Shown one piece after another: positions 34,801-42,917 of a DNA stretch of 57,810 nucleotides. Below the pieces are notes generated by a model. It saw only the letters and a program-made list of their open reading frames with translations, made no database searches and was not told the DNA's origin. The stretch comes from Flammeovirgaceae bacterium BBD 1991-12 (GTDB lineage: Bacteria; Bacteroidota; Bacteroidia; Cytophagales; Cyclobacteriaceae). The stretch covers positions 1-57,810 of the forward strand of contig LYSV01000037.1 of NCBI GenBank assembly GCA_001657315.1. The letters are read 5' to 3'. The first letter of the stretch is position 1. Every line of letters begins with the position of its first letter. Made by a program: the position numbers and the translations under genes.

Positions 34801-35628
34801 ATGAAAACAAAAAAAGTGATCCTTATCACCGGAGCATCCTCAGGGATAGGGAAGGAAACCGCCCTTAAACTGCTTAAAGAAGGGCACATCGTTTACGGCG
34901 CAGCCCGCAGGGTAGAGAAGATGCAGGACCTGGCAACGGCGGGAGGGTATGCCTTGGCCATGGACGTCACAGACGATGCCGCCATGCAGAACGGTGTGAA
35001 ACAGATCATTGAAGAGCACGGACGTATCGATGTACTGGTGAATAACGCTGGGTACGCCATTTACGGGTCAGTGGAGGAGACCACAATTGATGAGGCCAGG
35101 AGGCAATTTGAAGTGAATATTTTCGGGCTGGCCAGGCTGACACAATTGGTACTGCCTTACATGCGGGAGAAAAAGAGTGGAACCATCATTAACATCTCTT
35201 CTATGGGAGGCAAAGTGTATTTTCCATTGGGAGCGTGGTATCATGGCACCAAGCATGCGCTCGAGGGTTGGTCCGATAGCCTTAGACTGGAGCTTAAGCA
35301 GTTTGGGATAAATGTGGTGATCATTGAGCCGGGAGCAATAAAAACAGAATTTGGCGATGTGATGGCCGCACCTATGATGGAACGCTCGGGGCAGGGGCCT
35401 TATGCGAACATAGCACGAGCACTGGAAAAAGGAGTGACCGATTCCTACAACAAGCCCAATGCCAGCTCTCCTCCATCCGTCATTGCTCATGTGATCTCAA
35501 AAGCGATAAAGGCCGGAAAACCAAAAACACGTTATGTAGCCGGTAAAATGGCCAAACCGATGATGTGGATCAGAAAATACATGGGAGACCGTATATATGA
35601 TAAGGCCGTAATGAGCCGGGTAAAGTAA
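34801..35628 (+). CDS. Short-chain dehydrogenase/reductase
   Basis: This 275-residue classical SDR has the cofactor motif ITGASSGIGKET (8-19), the NNAGYA motif, the catalytic Ser in INISSMGG and the YxxxK pair in WYHGTKHALEG. An acidic/basic pattern after the second strand (AARRVEKM) suggests NADP(H). It is under the adjacent TetR protein, judged from the shared palindrome. A C-terminal basic segment (KAGKPKTRYVAGKMAKPMMW) is common in SDRs acting on steroids, lipids or similar hydrophobic compounds, but the substrate cannot be named. Confidence 0.93.
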   Translation: MKTKKVILITGASSGIGKETALKLLKEGHIVYGAARRVEKMQDLATAGGYALAMDVTDDAAMQNGVKQIIEEHGRIDVLVNNAGYAIYGSVEETTIDEARRQFEVNIFGLARLTQLVLPYMREKKSGTIINISSMGGKVYFPLGAWYHGTKHALEGWSDSLRLELKQFGINVVIIEPGAIKTEFGDVMAAPMMERSGQGPYANIARALEKGVTDSYNKPNASSPPSVIAHVISKAIKAGKPKTRYVAGKMAKPMMWIRKYMGDRIYDKAVMSRVK

Positions 35629-35763
35629 AACAGTGAGTTCTGGGGTAAGCGTTACTGCCTGAACATGCTCGGGTTAAGCGGCTATTTACATGCTTCCTGG
35701 AAGCCGCCTGACCCTCTTCGATATCAGGATAAACAAACAGTTCAACTATTAAACCTATCAAAT

Positions 35764-36261
35764 ATGGATTTTATTCAACACACAGTCAATTGGTGCAAAG
35801 GCGAGATCTTTGAAGGAAAGATGAGCCTGCTTTTTGGGGCCATTGTTCTGGTGATCAGTCTGGTTTACTGGAAGCTGGGTAGTACTCCCTATGCCAAAGC
35901 CATGTTCCTGCCACTGCTTATGGTAGCGTTACTGGCCATTGGCGCAGGAATATACCTGATCTCTGCTAACAGGACTCGCATCCCGGTATACACTGAGGCC
36001 TATAACGCAGACCCCGAACGGTTCATTCAACATGAAAAAGAGCGAACGGAAGCATTCATAAAATGGTATCCGCGTTCCCAGTACATTTTCTTAGGTGTGC
36101 TGATCGTCGGGGCTATGGAGATGATCCTTTCTCATGGTGCCATGTTCAGGGCAGTGGGTATAGGTTTGATGATTTTATCTCTTTACGTTTTTGTTCTGGA
36201 CCATTTTTCTGAAGAAAGGGCTGCCGTCTATCATGGGCATATTGTACGGGCGTTGAAATAG
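35764..36261 (+). CDS. Small membrane protein of unknown function
   Basis: This 165-residue protein has about four membrane helices: SLLFGAIVLVISLVYW, MFLPLLMVALLAIGAGIYLI, YIFLGVLIVGAMEMIL and AVGIGLMILSLYVFVL. The ATG at 35764 (MDFIQHTVNW) is preferred; the upstream extension from 35665 has no homology and no reason to be coding. It lies 135 bp after the SDR gene and could belong to the same TetR-controlled unit. No named family is recognised. Confidence 0.75.
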   Translation: MDFIQHTVNWCKGEIFEGKMSLLFGAIVLVISLVYWKLGSTPYAKAMFLPLLMVALLAIGAGIYLISANRTRIPVYTEAYNADPERFIQHEKERTEAFIKWYPRSQYIFLGVLIVGAMEMILSHGAMFRAVGIGLMILSLYVFVLDHFSEERAAVYHGHIVRALK

Positions 36262-36413
36262 CTAGGGTCGTGGTGAACGGCTGCCTGTTTTCAGATCATC
36301 AGGTTGGCAGATCACGAAAAGAAGGAAGTGCAGGGTTGCGGTGTGAATTATGGTGTTTTAAGTAGACCTCAATAAAGATACCCACGTCATTTTGCCATTT
36401 TAAGATAGATCAT

Positions 36414-36444
36414 TAAATTTGTTGCAACAATTTTCGTTAAAACA
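36414..36444 (+). promoter_or_regulatory. marR-type gene promoter TAAATTTG with overlapping palindromes
   Basis: TAAATTTG (36414-36421) fits TAnnTTTG, with TTTTG at 36390-36394 about 19 bp upstream. The perfect palindrome TTGTTGCAACAA (36420-36431) and TTCGTTAAAACAA follow at the transcription start; the latter resembles the palindrome downstream of the marR gene and may be the autoregulatory site. Confidence 0.55.
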
Positions 36445-36450
36445 AGTATA

Positions 36451-36906
36451 ATGGAACTGGAGAAGATCGTAGATATCGCGCAAATTGATAAAGACCTGGA
36501 TCAGAGGAAAAAGGTAATTGCCAATCTTCAGGTGCGGGGCAACTGGTTTTTCTCCTTGTTCCAGCGTACACTGAAGCCTTATGACATAAGTGAGGTGCAG
36601 TTCAATGTATTGAAGATACTAAAGGCCAAACATCCGGCTCCGTTGTCAGCCGGTGCTATTTCAAGCCTGCTGATCAGTCAGGCATCAGATGTAACGCGGA
36701 TCATTGACAGAATGATCAGGAAAGGATTGGTGGAAAGAAAAGTACTGGAGGAAAACCGGCGTATGATCGCGGTTTCACTGACCCGGAAAGGGCTGAAGAA
36801 GGTGGAAGAAACAAATAATGTAGTCAGTGAGATCGTGACCAGGACCAAAGTCTGGACGGATGAAGAGGTGAAACTTTTAAACAGGTTGCTGGACAGGTTG
36901 GAATAA
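36451..36906 (+). CDS. MarR-family transcriptional regulator
   Basis: This 151-residue winged-helix protein has the MarR pattern: LSAGAISSLLISQASDVTRI (recognition helix, about 70-90), DRMIRKGLVERKVLEENRRM (wing) and VSLTRKGLKKVEET. It stands directly upstream of an outer-membrane-type protein and a Bcr/CflA drug transporter. A 16-bp perfect palindrome lies between it and those genes. It probably represses the efflux pair and itself until a toxic ligand is bound. Confidence 0.93.
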   Translation: MELEKIVDIAQIDKDLDQRKKVIANLQVRGNWFFSLFQRTLKPYDISEVQFNVLKILKAKHPAPLSAGAISSLLISQASDVTRIIDRMIRKGLVERKVLEENRRMIAVSLTRKGLKKVEETNNVVSEIVTRTKVWTDEEVKLLNRLLDRLE

Positions 36907-36922
36907 AAAAATTTGAGCAAAC

Positions 36923-36938
36923 ATTTGTTTAAACAAAT
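36923..36938. promoter_or_regulatory. Perfect palindrome ATTTGTTTAAACAAAT, probable MarR operator
   Basis: This 16-bp perfect palindrome lies 17 bp after the marR stop and 39 bp before the next gene. A related TTTAAACGAATTACGTTAAAA segment follows at about 36942. Spacing and symmetry suit a MarR dimer. Confidence 0.7.
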
Positions 36939-36976
36939 TTAGTTTAAACGAATTACGTTAAAACAATAAGTAAAGT

Positions 36977-37621
36977 GTGAGAAAATTCAAGCTGACCATG
37001 ACAATATGCTTTTTACTATCCATGAAAAGTATGTCACAGAGAGCTGAGGTACCGGTGCAGCCTCCAATTCCTGTTGAGATCCTTGCGGGACACCGGGCAT
37101 TTTCCTATCAGCATGTCATCAATAAAAATTTACGGGGGGAGAAGTTCAGTTTTTTCAACGTGACCTCTTTTGATGCGGACTATGACCGGAATGAGGATAA
37201 TGTTTTTCTTATCTCCGGTTTTTTCTCCTACAGCCCGGGGAAAGGTTTTTCAGCAGGTCTTGGTGGCGAGATACAAAGGCCCGGTGCATTTGTCATAGCC
37301 GGAGCTCAATATGCCTACGTATCGAACCAACTGCTGATCGTGGTTTTTCCTTCGGTAAACCTGAATGGCGATACGCAGTACTCGCAACTGAATCTGTTGG
37401 AATACCGGCCAAATATCAGCAGATCTCTTCGCGGCTACTTCCGGGCTCAGGTCCTCGTTATCACGGATTTCAACGTCTACAACAGAGGCTATCAGCAGGT
37501 CAGACTGGGGTTGCAAATGAAGCAAACCCAGATTGGGCTGGCAGCTACCTTTGATCAGTTTGACTCCGGTACGATCGCCACCACCAATTATGGTGCCTTT
37601 GTCCGCCTGCTTGTTTTCTAG
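36977..37621 (+). CDS. Small outer-membrane beta-barrel-like protein
   Basis: This 214-residue protein starts with GTG and has a signal peptide (MRKFKLTMTICFLLSMKSMS). The rest alternates polar and hydrophobic residues in short strands (GKGFSAGLGGEI, GAFVIAGAQYAYV, RGYFRAQVLVITDF, QIGLAATFDQF) and ends with Phe, like an 8-10-strand outer-membrane barrel. The GTG is preferred because the next ATG (36998) would cut into the signal peptide. It lies between the MarR palindrome and an efflux gene, so it may be a regulated export-related protein. Function unknown. Confidence 0.75.
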   Translation: MRKFKLTMTICFLLSMKSMSQRAEVPVQPPIPVEILAGHRAFSYQHVINKNLRGEKFSFFNVTSFDADYDRNEDNVFLISGFFSYSPGKGFSAGLGGEIQRPGAFVIAGAQYAYVSNQLLIVVFPSVNLNGDTQYSQLNLLEYRPNISRSLRGYFRAQVLVITDFNVYNRGYQQVRLGLQMKQTQIGLAATFDQFDSGTIATTNYGAFVRLLVF

Positions 37622-37665
37622 CGCGACGGGGCCAACTTCTGATTCTTTATTTAAAAACAGTTCTC

Positions 37666-38868
37666 ATGTTAAATTCTGCAAGACTGAAAAAACGATCTCC
37701 TTCTCAACTCGAATTTATAGCATTGATGGCCTTTTTGATGTCCAACGTGGCCTTGTCCATAGACGCCATCCTCCCTGGACTGGCGGATATAGGAGCCTCC
37801 GTTCAGCATACCAATGACACCCATCTGCAGTTGATCATCACCATGATCTTTCTGGGATTGGGCGTAGGAGAATTGTTTTTTGGGACACTTTCAGACAGTT
37901 TTGGAAGAAAACCTGTCGTCTATACCGGGTTGGGCGTGTTTGTACTGGCCAGTATACTTTGTGTGACAGCTTCGGGTCTGGAGATCATGCTGGTCGGCAG
38001 GGTTTTGCAGGGTATTGGACTATCTACGGCAAGGACAGTCAGTATTTCCATTATCCGTGACTCCTACAGTGGTGACAGGATGGCCCGGATCATGTCTTTT
38101 GTCACTGCTATTTTCATCCTGGTACCGATGATCGCCCCGATAATAGGGCAGGTGATCCTGAATATCTTCAACTGGCAGGCCATCTTTTATTTTCAGTTAC
38201 TGTTTGTATCCATCACCATTATCTGGTTTGGCTTCCGTCAGCAGGAGACCCTGCCCGGGGAGCGGCGGATCATCCTGTCAAAAACGCTTTTTACCGATGG
38301 ATTGAAAGAGTTTTTCAGATTCAGAAATACTGTTATCTATACGCTGGTTTCAGGTCTTATGGAGGGAGCATTTATTTTATACCTGAGCGCTTCCAGGCAG
38401 ATCTTTCAGGATCAATATCAGCTGGTACGAGAGTTTCCCTATGTGTTTGCCGCCATCTCTTTTGTATTGGGAATATCGACTTTTTTCAACGGTTCATTAG
38501 TACTCAAATACGGCATGAGACGACTGGCCACATTGGCACTGTACCTTTTCTGTTTTTCTGCGCTCGCTTACCTGTTTGTTTTCTGGAATAGAGAAAATCC
38601 TTCACTTATAATCCTGTTGTTCTTTCTTTTTGTACAGTTTCTGTCCATGGGCTTCATTTTCGGTAACCTGAGTGCGCTGGCCATGCGACCTATTGGTCAT
38701 ATAGCAGGTATAGGAGCGGCGACCTTCAGCTTTCTGTCCATGATCGTGGCCGTGCCTCTTGCCATTCTTACAGGCACATTCATTACCACTTCCGTGATGC
38801 CGCTATTCGCAGGTTTCTTTTTTTGCGGTCTTTTTTCGCTTATTTTACTGGATCGTGTACGGAAATAA
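37666..38868 (+). CDS. Bcr/CflA-family MFS multidrug efflux transporter
   Basis: This 400-residue protein has 12 predicted membrane helices. GTLSDSFGRKPVVYTG (about 73-88) is the MFS motif A between helices 2 and 3, and GRVLQGIGLSTARTVS is typical of the Bcr/CflA drug/H+ antiporters. It is 44 bp after the outer-membrane-like gene and downstream of the MarR palindrome. Expected role: proton-driven export of a drug or toxic compound. Substrate unknown. Confidence 0.93.
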   Translation: MLNSARLKKRSPSQLEFIALMAFLMSNVALSIDAILPGLADIGASVQHTNDTHLQLIITMIFLGLGVGELFFGTLSDSFGRKPVVYTGLGVFVLASILCVTASGLEIMLVGRVLQGIGLSTARTVSISIIRDSYSGDRMARIMSFVTAIFILVPMIAPIIGQVILNIFNWQAIFYFQLLFVSITIIWFGFRQQETLPGERRIILSKTLFTDGLKEFFRFRNTVIYTLVSGLMEGAFILYLSASRQIFQDQYQLVREFPYVFAAISFVLGISTFFNGSLVLKYGMRRLATLALYLFCFSALAYLFVFWNRENPSLIILLFFLFVQFLSMGFIFGNLSALAMRPIGHIAGIGAATFSFLSMIVAVPLAILTGTFITTSVMPLFAGFFFCGLFSLILLDRVRK

Positions 38869-38908
38869 GGCAGAACCACCTGATCGTGATCAACCGGAAA
38901 CAGCACCC

Positions 38909-39490
38909 ATGGATATACAGATGCTGGTAGATAGCTTTTCCAGGTATTGGCCACTGGAACCGGAGGCCACTAAGGCGCTCAAGGAATGTACGATCCAACA
39001 GGTATTAAAACGAAGGGAACTTGTTTTGAAACCGGGGGAGCAATGCCGGCATTTCAACTTTGTACTCCATGGCTGCCTTAAAATGTACAAGGTGGATGAT
39101 CAGGGGAACAGACATAACCTCCAGTTTGCCGTGGAAAATGACTGGATCGTTGATTATGGGAGTTTCTATTCAGAAGAGCCGAGTGATGTTTATATTGAAA
39201 CCCTCGAAACTTCTACGCTTTTGCGGATTAGGAATAAAGACCTGTTTTATCTCTACGACCATTTTCCGGTGTTTGACAGGAACTTCAGGATCATTATTGA
39301 AAATGCCTTCATCGAGCAGCAGAAAAGAGTGCTGCAAAACATCAGTTCTACCGCAGAAGAGCGATATCTGTATTTCATGAAGAAATATCCACATCTGTTC
39401 AACCGGATCTCGAACGTACAGATTGCGTCATATATAGGAGTAACACCGGAATTTCTGAGCACGATCCGGAAGAAGCTAACCTCTGGATAA
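38909..39490 (+). CDS. Crp/Fnr-family transcriptional regulator
   Basis: This 193-residue protein has an N-terminal cyclic-nucleotide-binding-like domain (LKPGEQCRHFNFVLHGCLKM, about 41-60) and a C-terminal winged helix (EERYLYFMKKYPHLF, then VQIASYIGVTPEFLSTIRKK). No iron-sulfur cysteines are present. Such short Crp-like proteins are common in Bacteroidota and often pair with a small exporter or detoxification gene. The ATG at 38909 is chosen over an upstream start at 38855 that overlaps the transporter end. Confidence 0.9.
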   Translation: MDIQMLVDSFSRYWPLEPEATKALKECTIQQVLKRRELVLKPGEQCRHFNFVLHGCLKMYKVDDQGNRHNLQFAVENDWIVDYGSFYSEEPSDVYIETLETSTLLRIRNKDLFYLYDHFPVFDRNFRIIIENAFIEQQKRVLQNISSTAEERYLYFMKKYPHLFNRISNVQIASYIGVTPEFLSTIRKKLTSG

Positions 39491-39660
39491 TATGTTTCTC
39501 CCGGGTTTATCTTTAATGCCCAAAGCACCGTGGTGCAGCAACTGTTCTGATACATGGTTTCGTTTATGAATAAATATTGTATTTGCCCTACCTGTTTCTT
39601 AAACTACCTTATAGGTATAGTGTATTTCCCTTTATCATCTTTGTGAGAAAGAGATAGTTT

Positions 39661-40050
39661 ATGAAAAATGCATTTAAAGGTCTTAGAACCACCATTTACC
39701 GTGTTTCAAATATTCAGGAAGCCACAAGGTGGTATACAGATGTGTTTGGAACGAAGCCTTATTTTACAGATGCCGGCTATGTTGGATTCAATATCGGAGG
39801 GTACGAACTGGGGCTGATGGCTGACGAGGTACCTAAGCGTGAAAAAACAGGAAACGTACTTTCCTACTGGGGAGTGGAAGATGTGGAGACGATGTATCAG
39901 GCCCTGATAACGGCAGGTGCTACGGGATATGAGTCTCCGCACAATGTAGGGGGAGAGATTGTAGTAGGGGCTGTGAAAGATCCATGGGATAATGTGATAG
40001 GCATCATTTACAACCCTGAATTCAAGGCTGATCCTCCTGCTGGAGATTGA
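39661..40050 (+). CDS. VOC-family (glyoxalase/bleomycin-resistance fold) protein
   Basis: This 129-residue protein has the paired beta-alpha-beta-beta-beta layout of the VOC superfamily: TTIYRVSNIQEATRWYTDVF at the start and GGEIVVGAVKDPWDNVIGII near the end. It may bind metal and a small toxic compound. The upstream gap contains ACCT-TAT-AGGT (39606-39616) and a weak promoter-like ATCTTTG just before the start. It appears to be a single-gene unit, convergent with the DoxX gene. Confidence 0.88.
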   Translation: MKNAFKGLRTTIYRVSNIQEATRWYTDVFGTKPYFTDAGYVGFNIGGYELGLMADEVPKREKTGNVLSYWGVEDVETMYQALITAGATGYESPHNVGGEIVVGAVKDPWDNVIGIIYNPEFKADPPAGD

Positions 40051-40067
40051 GCAGTAGCACTGCAGGG

Positions 40068-40490
40068 TCACATCTTACCTTTTTTAAGCAAGAGCTGGTC
40101 CAGTTCGAGGTACTTTTCTTTCATTACGCTTAATGCAAATGCAGCAAAAACGGAAAAATCAAAGGCACGCTTTATCCCGATTGAAAAGGCAAACGCCAGC
40201 GCAAAAATGAGCATTAGATAACCGCTTAACTTTGCCATCAGTTCAGTTCTGAAGCCGGTAATAAGGCACAGGCCAAATACAATTTCCGCCAGGGTGGCAA
40301 TCACTTCCAAAGCCGGGATCAATGGTGCTGGAACAAGCGGATTGATCAGTTGCGTATATTCCAAAAAACTATGCCAGTTGCCCCATGCTGAAATTTCCCG
40401 GGGCCAGAAGCCGAACCTGTCCGCTACCGCGGATAAAAAGCCTGTTCCAATGCCTGTTCTTAAATAGAGCTTGACGATTTTTGTTTTCAT
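40068..40490 (-). CDS. DoxX-family membrane protein
   Basis: This 140-residue protein has four membrane helices with the DoxX pattern: GIGTGFLSAVADRFGFW, then ALEVIATLAEIVFGLCLITG and AKLSGYLMLIFALAFAFSIG. DoxX-like proteins take part in quinone/sulfur redox or stress processes. It is the last gene of the minus-strand operon, 51 bp after a rhodanese-like gene. The pairing with a rhodanese suggests sulfur or redox stress, but this is an inference. Confidence 0.85.
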   Translation of the reverse strand: MKTKIVKLYLRTGIGTGFLSAVADRFGFWPREISAWGNWHSFLEYTQLINPLVPAPLIPALEVIATLAEIVFGLCLITGFRTELMAKLSGYLMLIFALAFAFSIGIKRAFDFSVFAAFALSVMKEKYLELDQLLLKKGKM

Positions 40491-40541
40491 AGGATAGTCA
40501 GTGGGGAATTATTTATCCGGTCCATTGTTGATCACCGGATA

Positions 40542-40916
40542 TTATTTGTTGGGGCTTTTGCTTTCCCTGATGATCTTCTCAAGATCATGCCATGTTCCTC
40601 CGTTATACACCTTTTTGAATCCCCGCTCCCTGAGCAGGTTTCTTACTTTAATACTTCTCAGACCATGACTACAGCATGTGATGTAGGTTTTGCCGGTATC
40701 CAGTTCCACGTACCGTTCCCTTATTTCGCCAAGCGATATATTGATCGAGTTTTCAATATGTCCTGAAGCATATTCCGGACCTGTTCTGACATCCAGAATA
40801 ACAGCACCGTCAGCAACCAACTGCTCCAGATCCGGGGCGATGTGTTTTCGCTGATATAGCTTGTACAATACGTAAACAGCGCCAAGTACAAGGATGATGA
40901 GCAGAGATTTATTCAT
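40542..40916 (-). CDS. Membrane-anchored rhodanese-like protein
   Basis: This 124-residue protein has an N-terminal membrane helix (LLIILVLGAVYVLYKLY) and a single rhodanese domain. ILDVRTGPEYASGHIENSIN is the typical opening. The active loop is Cys82-Ser-His-Gly-Leu-Arg87, matching CxxGxR, so sulfur transfer is expected. It overlaps the DUF3817 gene by 4 nt. The domain should face the side opposite the short N-terminus; topology is not certain. Confidence 0.9.
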   Translation of the reverse strand: MNKSLLIILVLGAVYVLYKLYQRKHIAPDLEQLVADGAVILDVRTGPEYASGHIENSINISLGEIRERYVELDTGKTYITCCSHGLRSIKVRNLLRERGFKKVYNGGTWHDLEKIIRESKSPNK

Positions 40917-41230
40917 GGTCGCGTATTATGAATTATGGAGAGTATTTTCCTGTCAATGTAGAACGTGCCGAAAGGGAAAAAGCTGGCCAGTATTACCTTC
41001 CAGGTGATCTTACTGAAGACCCATTTTTCTTCTACACCCACTTTCAGGGCGTTTATAACAAACAGGATAAACAGAATTCCGTGGATCTGTCCCACCCATT
41101 TTACAAGTATGGGGTTACCCAGCATATACTTGACCGGAACAGCCAGGAACAGCAGTATCAGTAGTGAGGCGCCTTCCAGAAATCCCAGAATTCTAAGGCG
41201 TCCGATATTTGAGTCAATGTATCTTTTCAT
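40913..41230 (-). CDS. DUF3817 membrane protein
   Basis: This 105-residue protein has three membrane helices and matches the DUF3817 pattern: RILGFLEGASLLILLFLAVP, WVGQIHGILFILFV with the conserved His, and ASFFPFGTFYIDRKI with the FPFGxF motif. Function is unknown in the family. It sits 3 nt after the preceding gene and overlaps the rhodanese gene by 4 nt, so it is in the same operon. Confidence 0.9.
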   Translation of the reverse strand: MKRYIDSNIGRLRILGFLEGASLLILLFLAVPVKYMLGNPILVKWVGQIHGILFILFVINALKVGVEEKWVFSKITWKVILASFFPFGTFYIDRKILSIIHNTRP

Positions 41231-41233
41231 TTC

Positions 41234-41698
41234 TCATAAGGGTCTGAACCATGGCCTGGTGGCTAAAGGTGAGAAGGGCCACGGAATAGCGATCAGGATC
41301 ACCAGCAGTGCAATGGAAAAGAAGATCAGCATGGTCCTGAACTTTTCACTGTCCCGGGCTTTCCGCCGGGCTGCTGCGGAACCTATGGTGAGTAAGACTA
41401 TTGCCAGTAACATCAATGCCGTATGAATGAACCCGAAAAAGACCAGATCCATGTTGCCGAAGGATGTACTGAAATTTGACCAGAAGTACAAAGCGACCGG
41501 GCTCCGTGAGAACAGTACGATGCCGAAGATCAGTTGAATATGTGCTATGGTAGCCGTCCAGTGCCTTATGGCGTTGTCAACGTTGGTAAAAGCCCTCGAT
41601 TGAGAGTAGCCACGCCATGCGCAGAAAATGCCTGTAAAAAGGGCCAGTAGCACAAGCCACCTTAACAGGGAGTGAATGATCAGAACTGTGTTGTACAT
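41234..41698 (-). CDS. Four-helix membrane protein of unknown function
   Basis: This 154-residue protein has four or five membrane helices: TVLIIHSLLRWLVLLALFTG, IRHWTATIAHIQLIFGIVLF, IHTALMLLAIVLLTIG and MLIFFSIALLVILIAIPW. Conserved-looking His residues fall within the first two helices (IIHSLLRW, IAHIQLI), which could coordinate haem, but no family is named. The ATG at 41698 is chosen because the longer frame from 41725 would start inside the TetR operator. It is the first gene of the operon repressed by the adjacent TetR protein. Confidence 0.75.
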   Translation of the reverse strand: MYNTVLIIHSLLRWLVLLALFTGIFCAWRGYSQSRAFTNVDNAIRHWTATIAHIQLIFGIVLFSRSPVALYFWSNFSTSFGNMDLVFFGFIHTALMLLAIVLLTIGSAAARRKARDSEKFRTMLIFFSIALLVILIAIPWPFSPLATRPWFRPL

Positions 41699-41714
41699 GT
41701 TGTGTTGAGTTATA

Positions 41715-41732
41715 AAACTGACCATTTGGTCA
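41715..41732. promoter_or_regulatory. TetR operator ACTGACCATTTGGTCAGT
   Basis: The arms ACTGACCA and TGGTCAGT are perfectly inverted around TT, 17 bp upstream of the four-gene operon. A partial copy lies at the start of the tetR gene (42340-42357). ACTGACCA/TGGTCAGT is a common operator form for this TetR subgroup. Confidence 0.85.
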
Positions 41733-41750
41733 GTTAGTGATTAAAAAAAA

Positions 41751-42338
41751 TTATCGTAAACCTTCCAGGTACGCCTTTAGTCCGTTCAGGTAGATGCTGT
41801 AGCATTTAACACCATACAACTTGCCCAATGCACGGACACCCATGTACCCGGTGATGATGAATGTTGCCGCCTGCCTGGCACTACCCATGCGCGTTATCTT
41901 TCCGCATTTCTCTCCGTTTGTCAGGAGCGATTCTATAGTTGCGGTTATTTCATCCGTCAGCTTCCTGATCTCCTTTTTAAACGCAGGATGTAACGGTGCC
42001 ATTTCCTCGATCATATTCACTGCCGGACAGCCCAGTCTTGAGTCAAAGAGTGGATCTTCCGTCAAAATGGTTTTGATCATCTCATAGATACTCACCAACG
42101 GATCTTCAATGGTGTACAGGGGTGATACCAATGACTGTTTCATGCCCGGATACATGATCTCCCTGATCATGGCAAGCCCCATCTGCTCTTTGCTTTTGAA
42201 ATGATAAAAGAAAGAACCCTTGGATACCGTAGTGAGATTGATGATGTCATCGACACTCGTCGCCTGATAGCCCTGCTGATAGGATAATTCGAAAGCTTTA
42301 CGAAGTATGGTATGACGTGTATTTTCTCCTTTTTTCAA
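41751..42338 (-). CDS. TetR/AcrR-family transcriptional regulator
   Basis: This 195-residue protein has the HTH segment TRHTILRKAFELSYQQGYQA, TSVDDIINLTTVSKGSFFYHFKSKEQ (about 7-53), close to the AcuR/NemR-like group. Translation must begin at TTG (42338), since no in-frame ATG exists upstream before a stop; the next Met lies after the HTH. The gene is flanked by two copies of its probable operator, one before its own start and one before the downstream operon, which implies repression of both. The inducer is unknown; related regulators respond to electrophiles. Confidence 0.9.
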   Translation of the reverse strand: MKKGENTRHTILRKAFELSYQQGYQATSVDDIINLTTVSKGSFFYHFKSKEQMGLAMIREIMYPGMKQSLVSPLYTIEDPLVSIYEMIKTILTEDPLFDSRLGCPAVNMIEEMAPLHPAFKKEIRKLTDEITATIESLLTNGEKCGKITRMGSARQAATFIITGYMGVRALGKLYGVKCYSIYLNGLKAYLEGLR

Positions 42339-42339
42339 A

Positions 42340-42357
42340 ACTGACCATTTGGTATGT
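42340..42357. promoter_or_regulatory. Half-conserved TetR operator at the tetR start
   Basis: ACTGACCATTTGGTATGT matches the intact operator at 41715 in 16 of 18 positions, with the second arm weakened. It directly abuts the TTG start codon, so binding there would also affect translation start or transcription start of tetR. Confidence 0.65.
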
Positions 42358-42467
42358 TTGCAATTCTAGGGATCAGATCATTTTAAACCAAGGAAAATGA
42401 CTTCAAACATTTTGTTGCGTCCGTTTTTTAGTCATAAATTCAGTGTATATACCCATATTTGTGTCTG

Positions 42468-42854
42468 ATGGGATTTATCAGAAATACGGCCGTTGTTTTT
42501 TTGGTGCTCAATATTCTTGGCAGCTCACTGATGGTTCCCTTGATCTACCTGGATTTTGAACTCCGCAGGGACTATATAGCTGAGGTGCTGTGTATCAATC
42601 GTGACGAGCCCATTACCGTTTGTGGCGGTAAATGTTACCTCGATCTTAGATTGGAAAAGGCAACCGAACACCAGGAATCAGAATCTGCCACCCATGAGAG
42701 ACAGCCTGAACTGTCCTTTTTCAGCCAGGAAGTAGCACTTTTGGAATTTGAAGGCTCTCCGAATAGCGGAGACTCCAGCCCACCGTCCATGGATGATCCC
42801 TGCTGTACCCGTTCCTTTATTGAAGATGTTTTCCATCCTCCCCGGTCCTGTTAG
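42468..42854 (+). CDS. Small membrane-anchored protein with Cys motif CGGKCYL
   Basis: This 128-residue protein has an N-terminal membrane/signal helix (NTAVVFLVLNILGSSLMVPLIYL) and the motif VLCINRDEPITVCGGKCYLD (about 43-62). The C-x3-C pair with GGKCYL recurs in small Bacteroidota proteins near metal-uptake genes, as far as recalled. A further Cys pair lies near the C-terminus (DPCCTRSF). It starts the block that continues with a His-rich lipoprotein and MbnP/MbnH, so a copper-related role is inferred. The ATG at 42468 is preferred over a TTG at 42459. Confidence 0.75.
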   Translation: MGFIRNTAVVFLVLNILGSSLMVPLIYLDFELRRDYIAEVLCINRDEPITVCGGKCYLDLRLEKATEHQESESATHERQPELSFFSQEVALLEFEGSPNSGDSSPPSMDDPCCTRSFIEDVFHPPRSC

Positions 42855-42917
42855 TATTCTCACTTAAGTCCCAGCCTCCGGGCTATTTACATTTTACAGA
42901 TTTTAAACTAACAGATA

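Noticed and set aside
36420-36431. TTGTTGCAACAA upstream of marR as a fourth Zur-like box
   Set aside because: Half-sites are in the opposite order to TGCAACATTGTTGCA and the neighbours are not metal genes; more likely chance or part of the MarR site.
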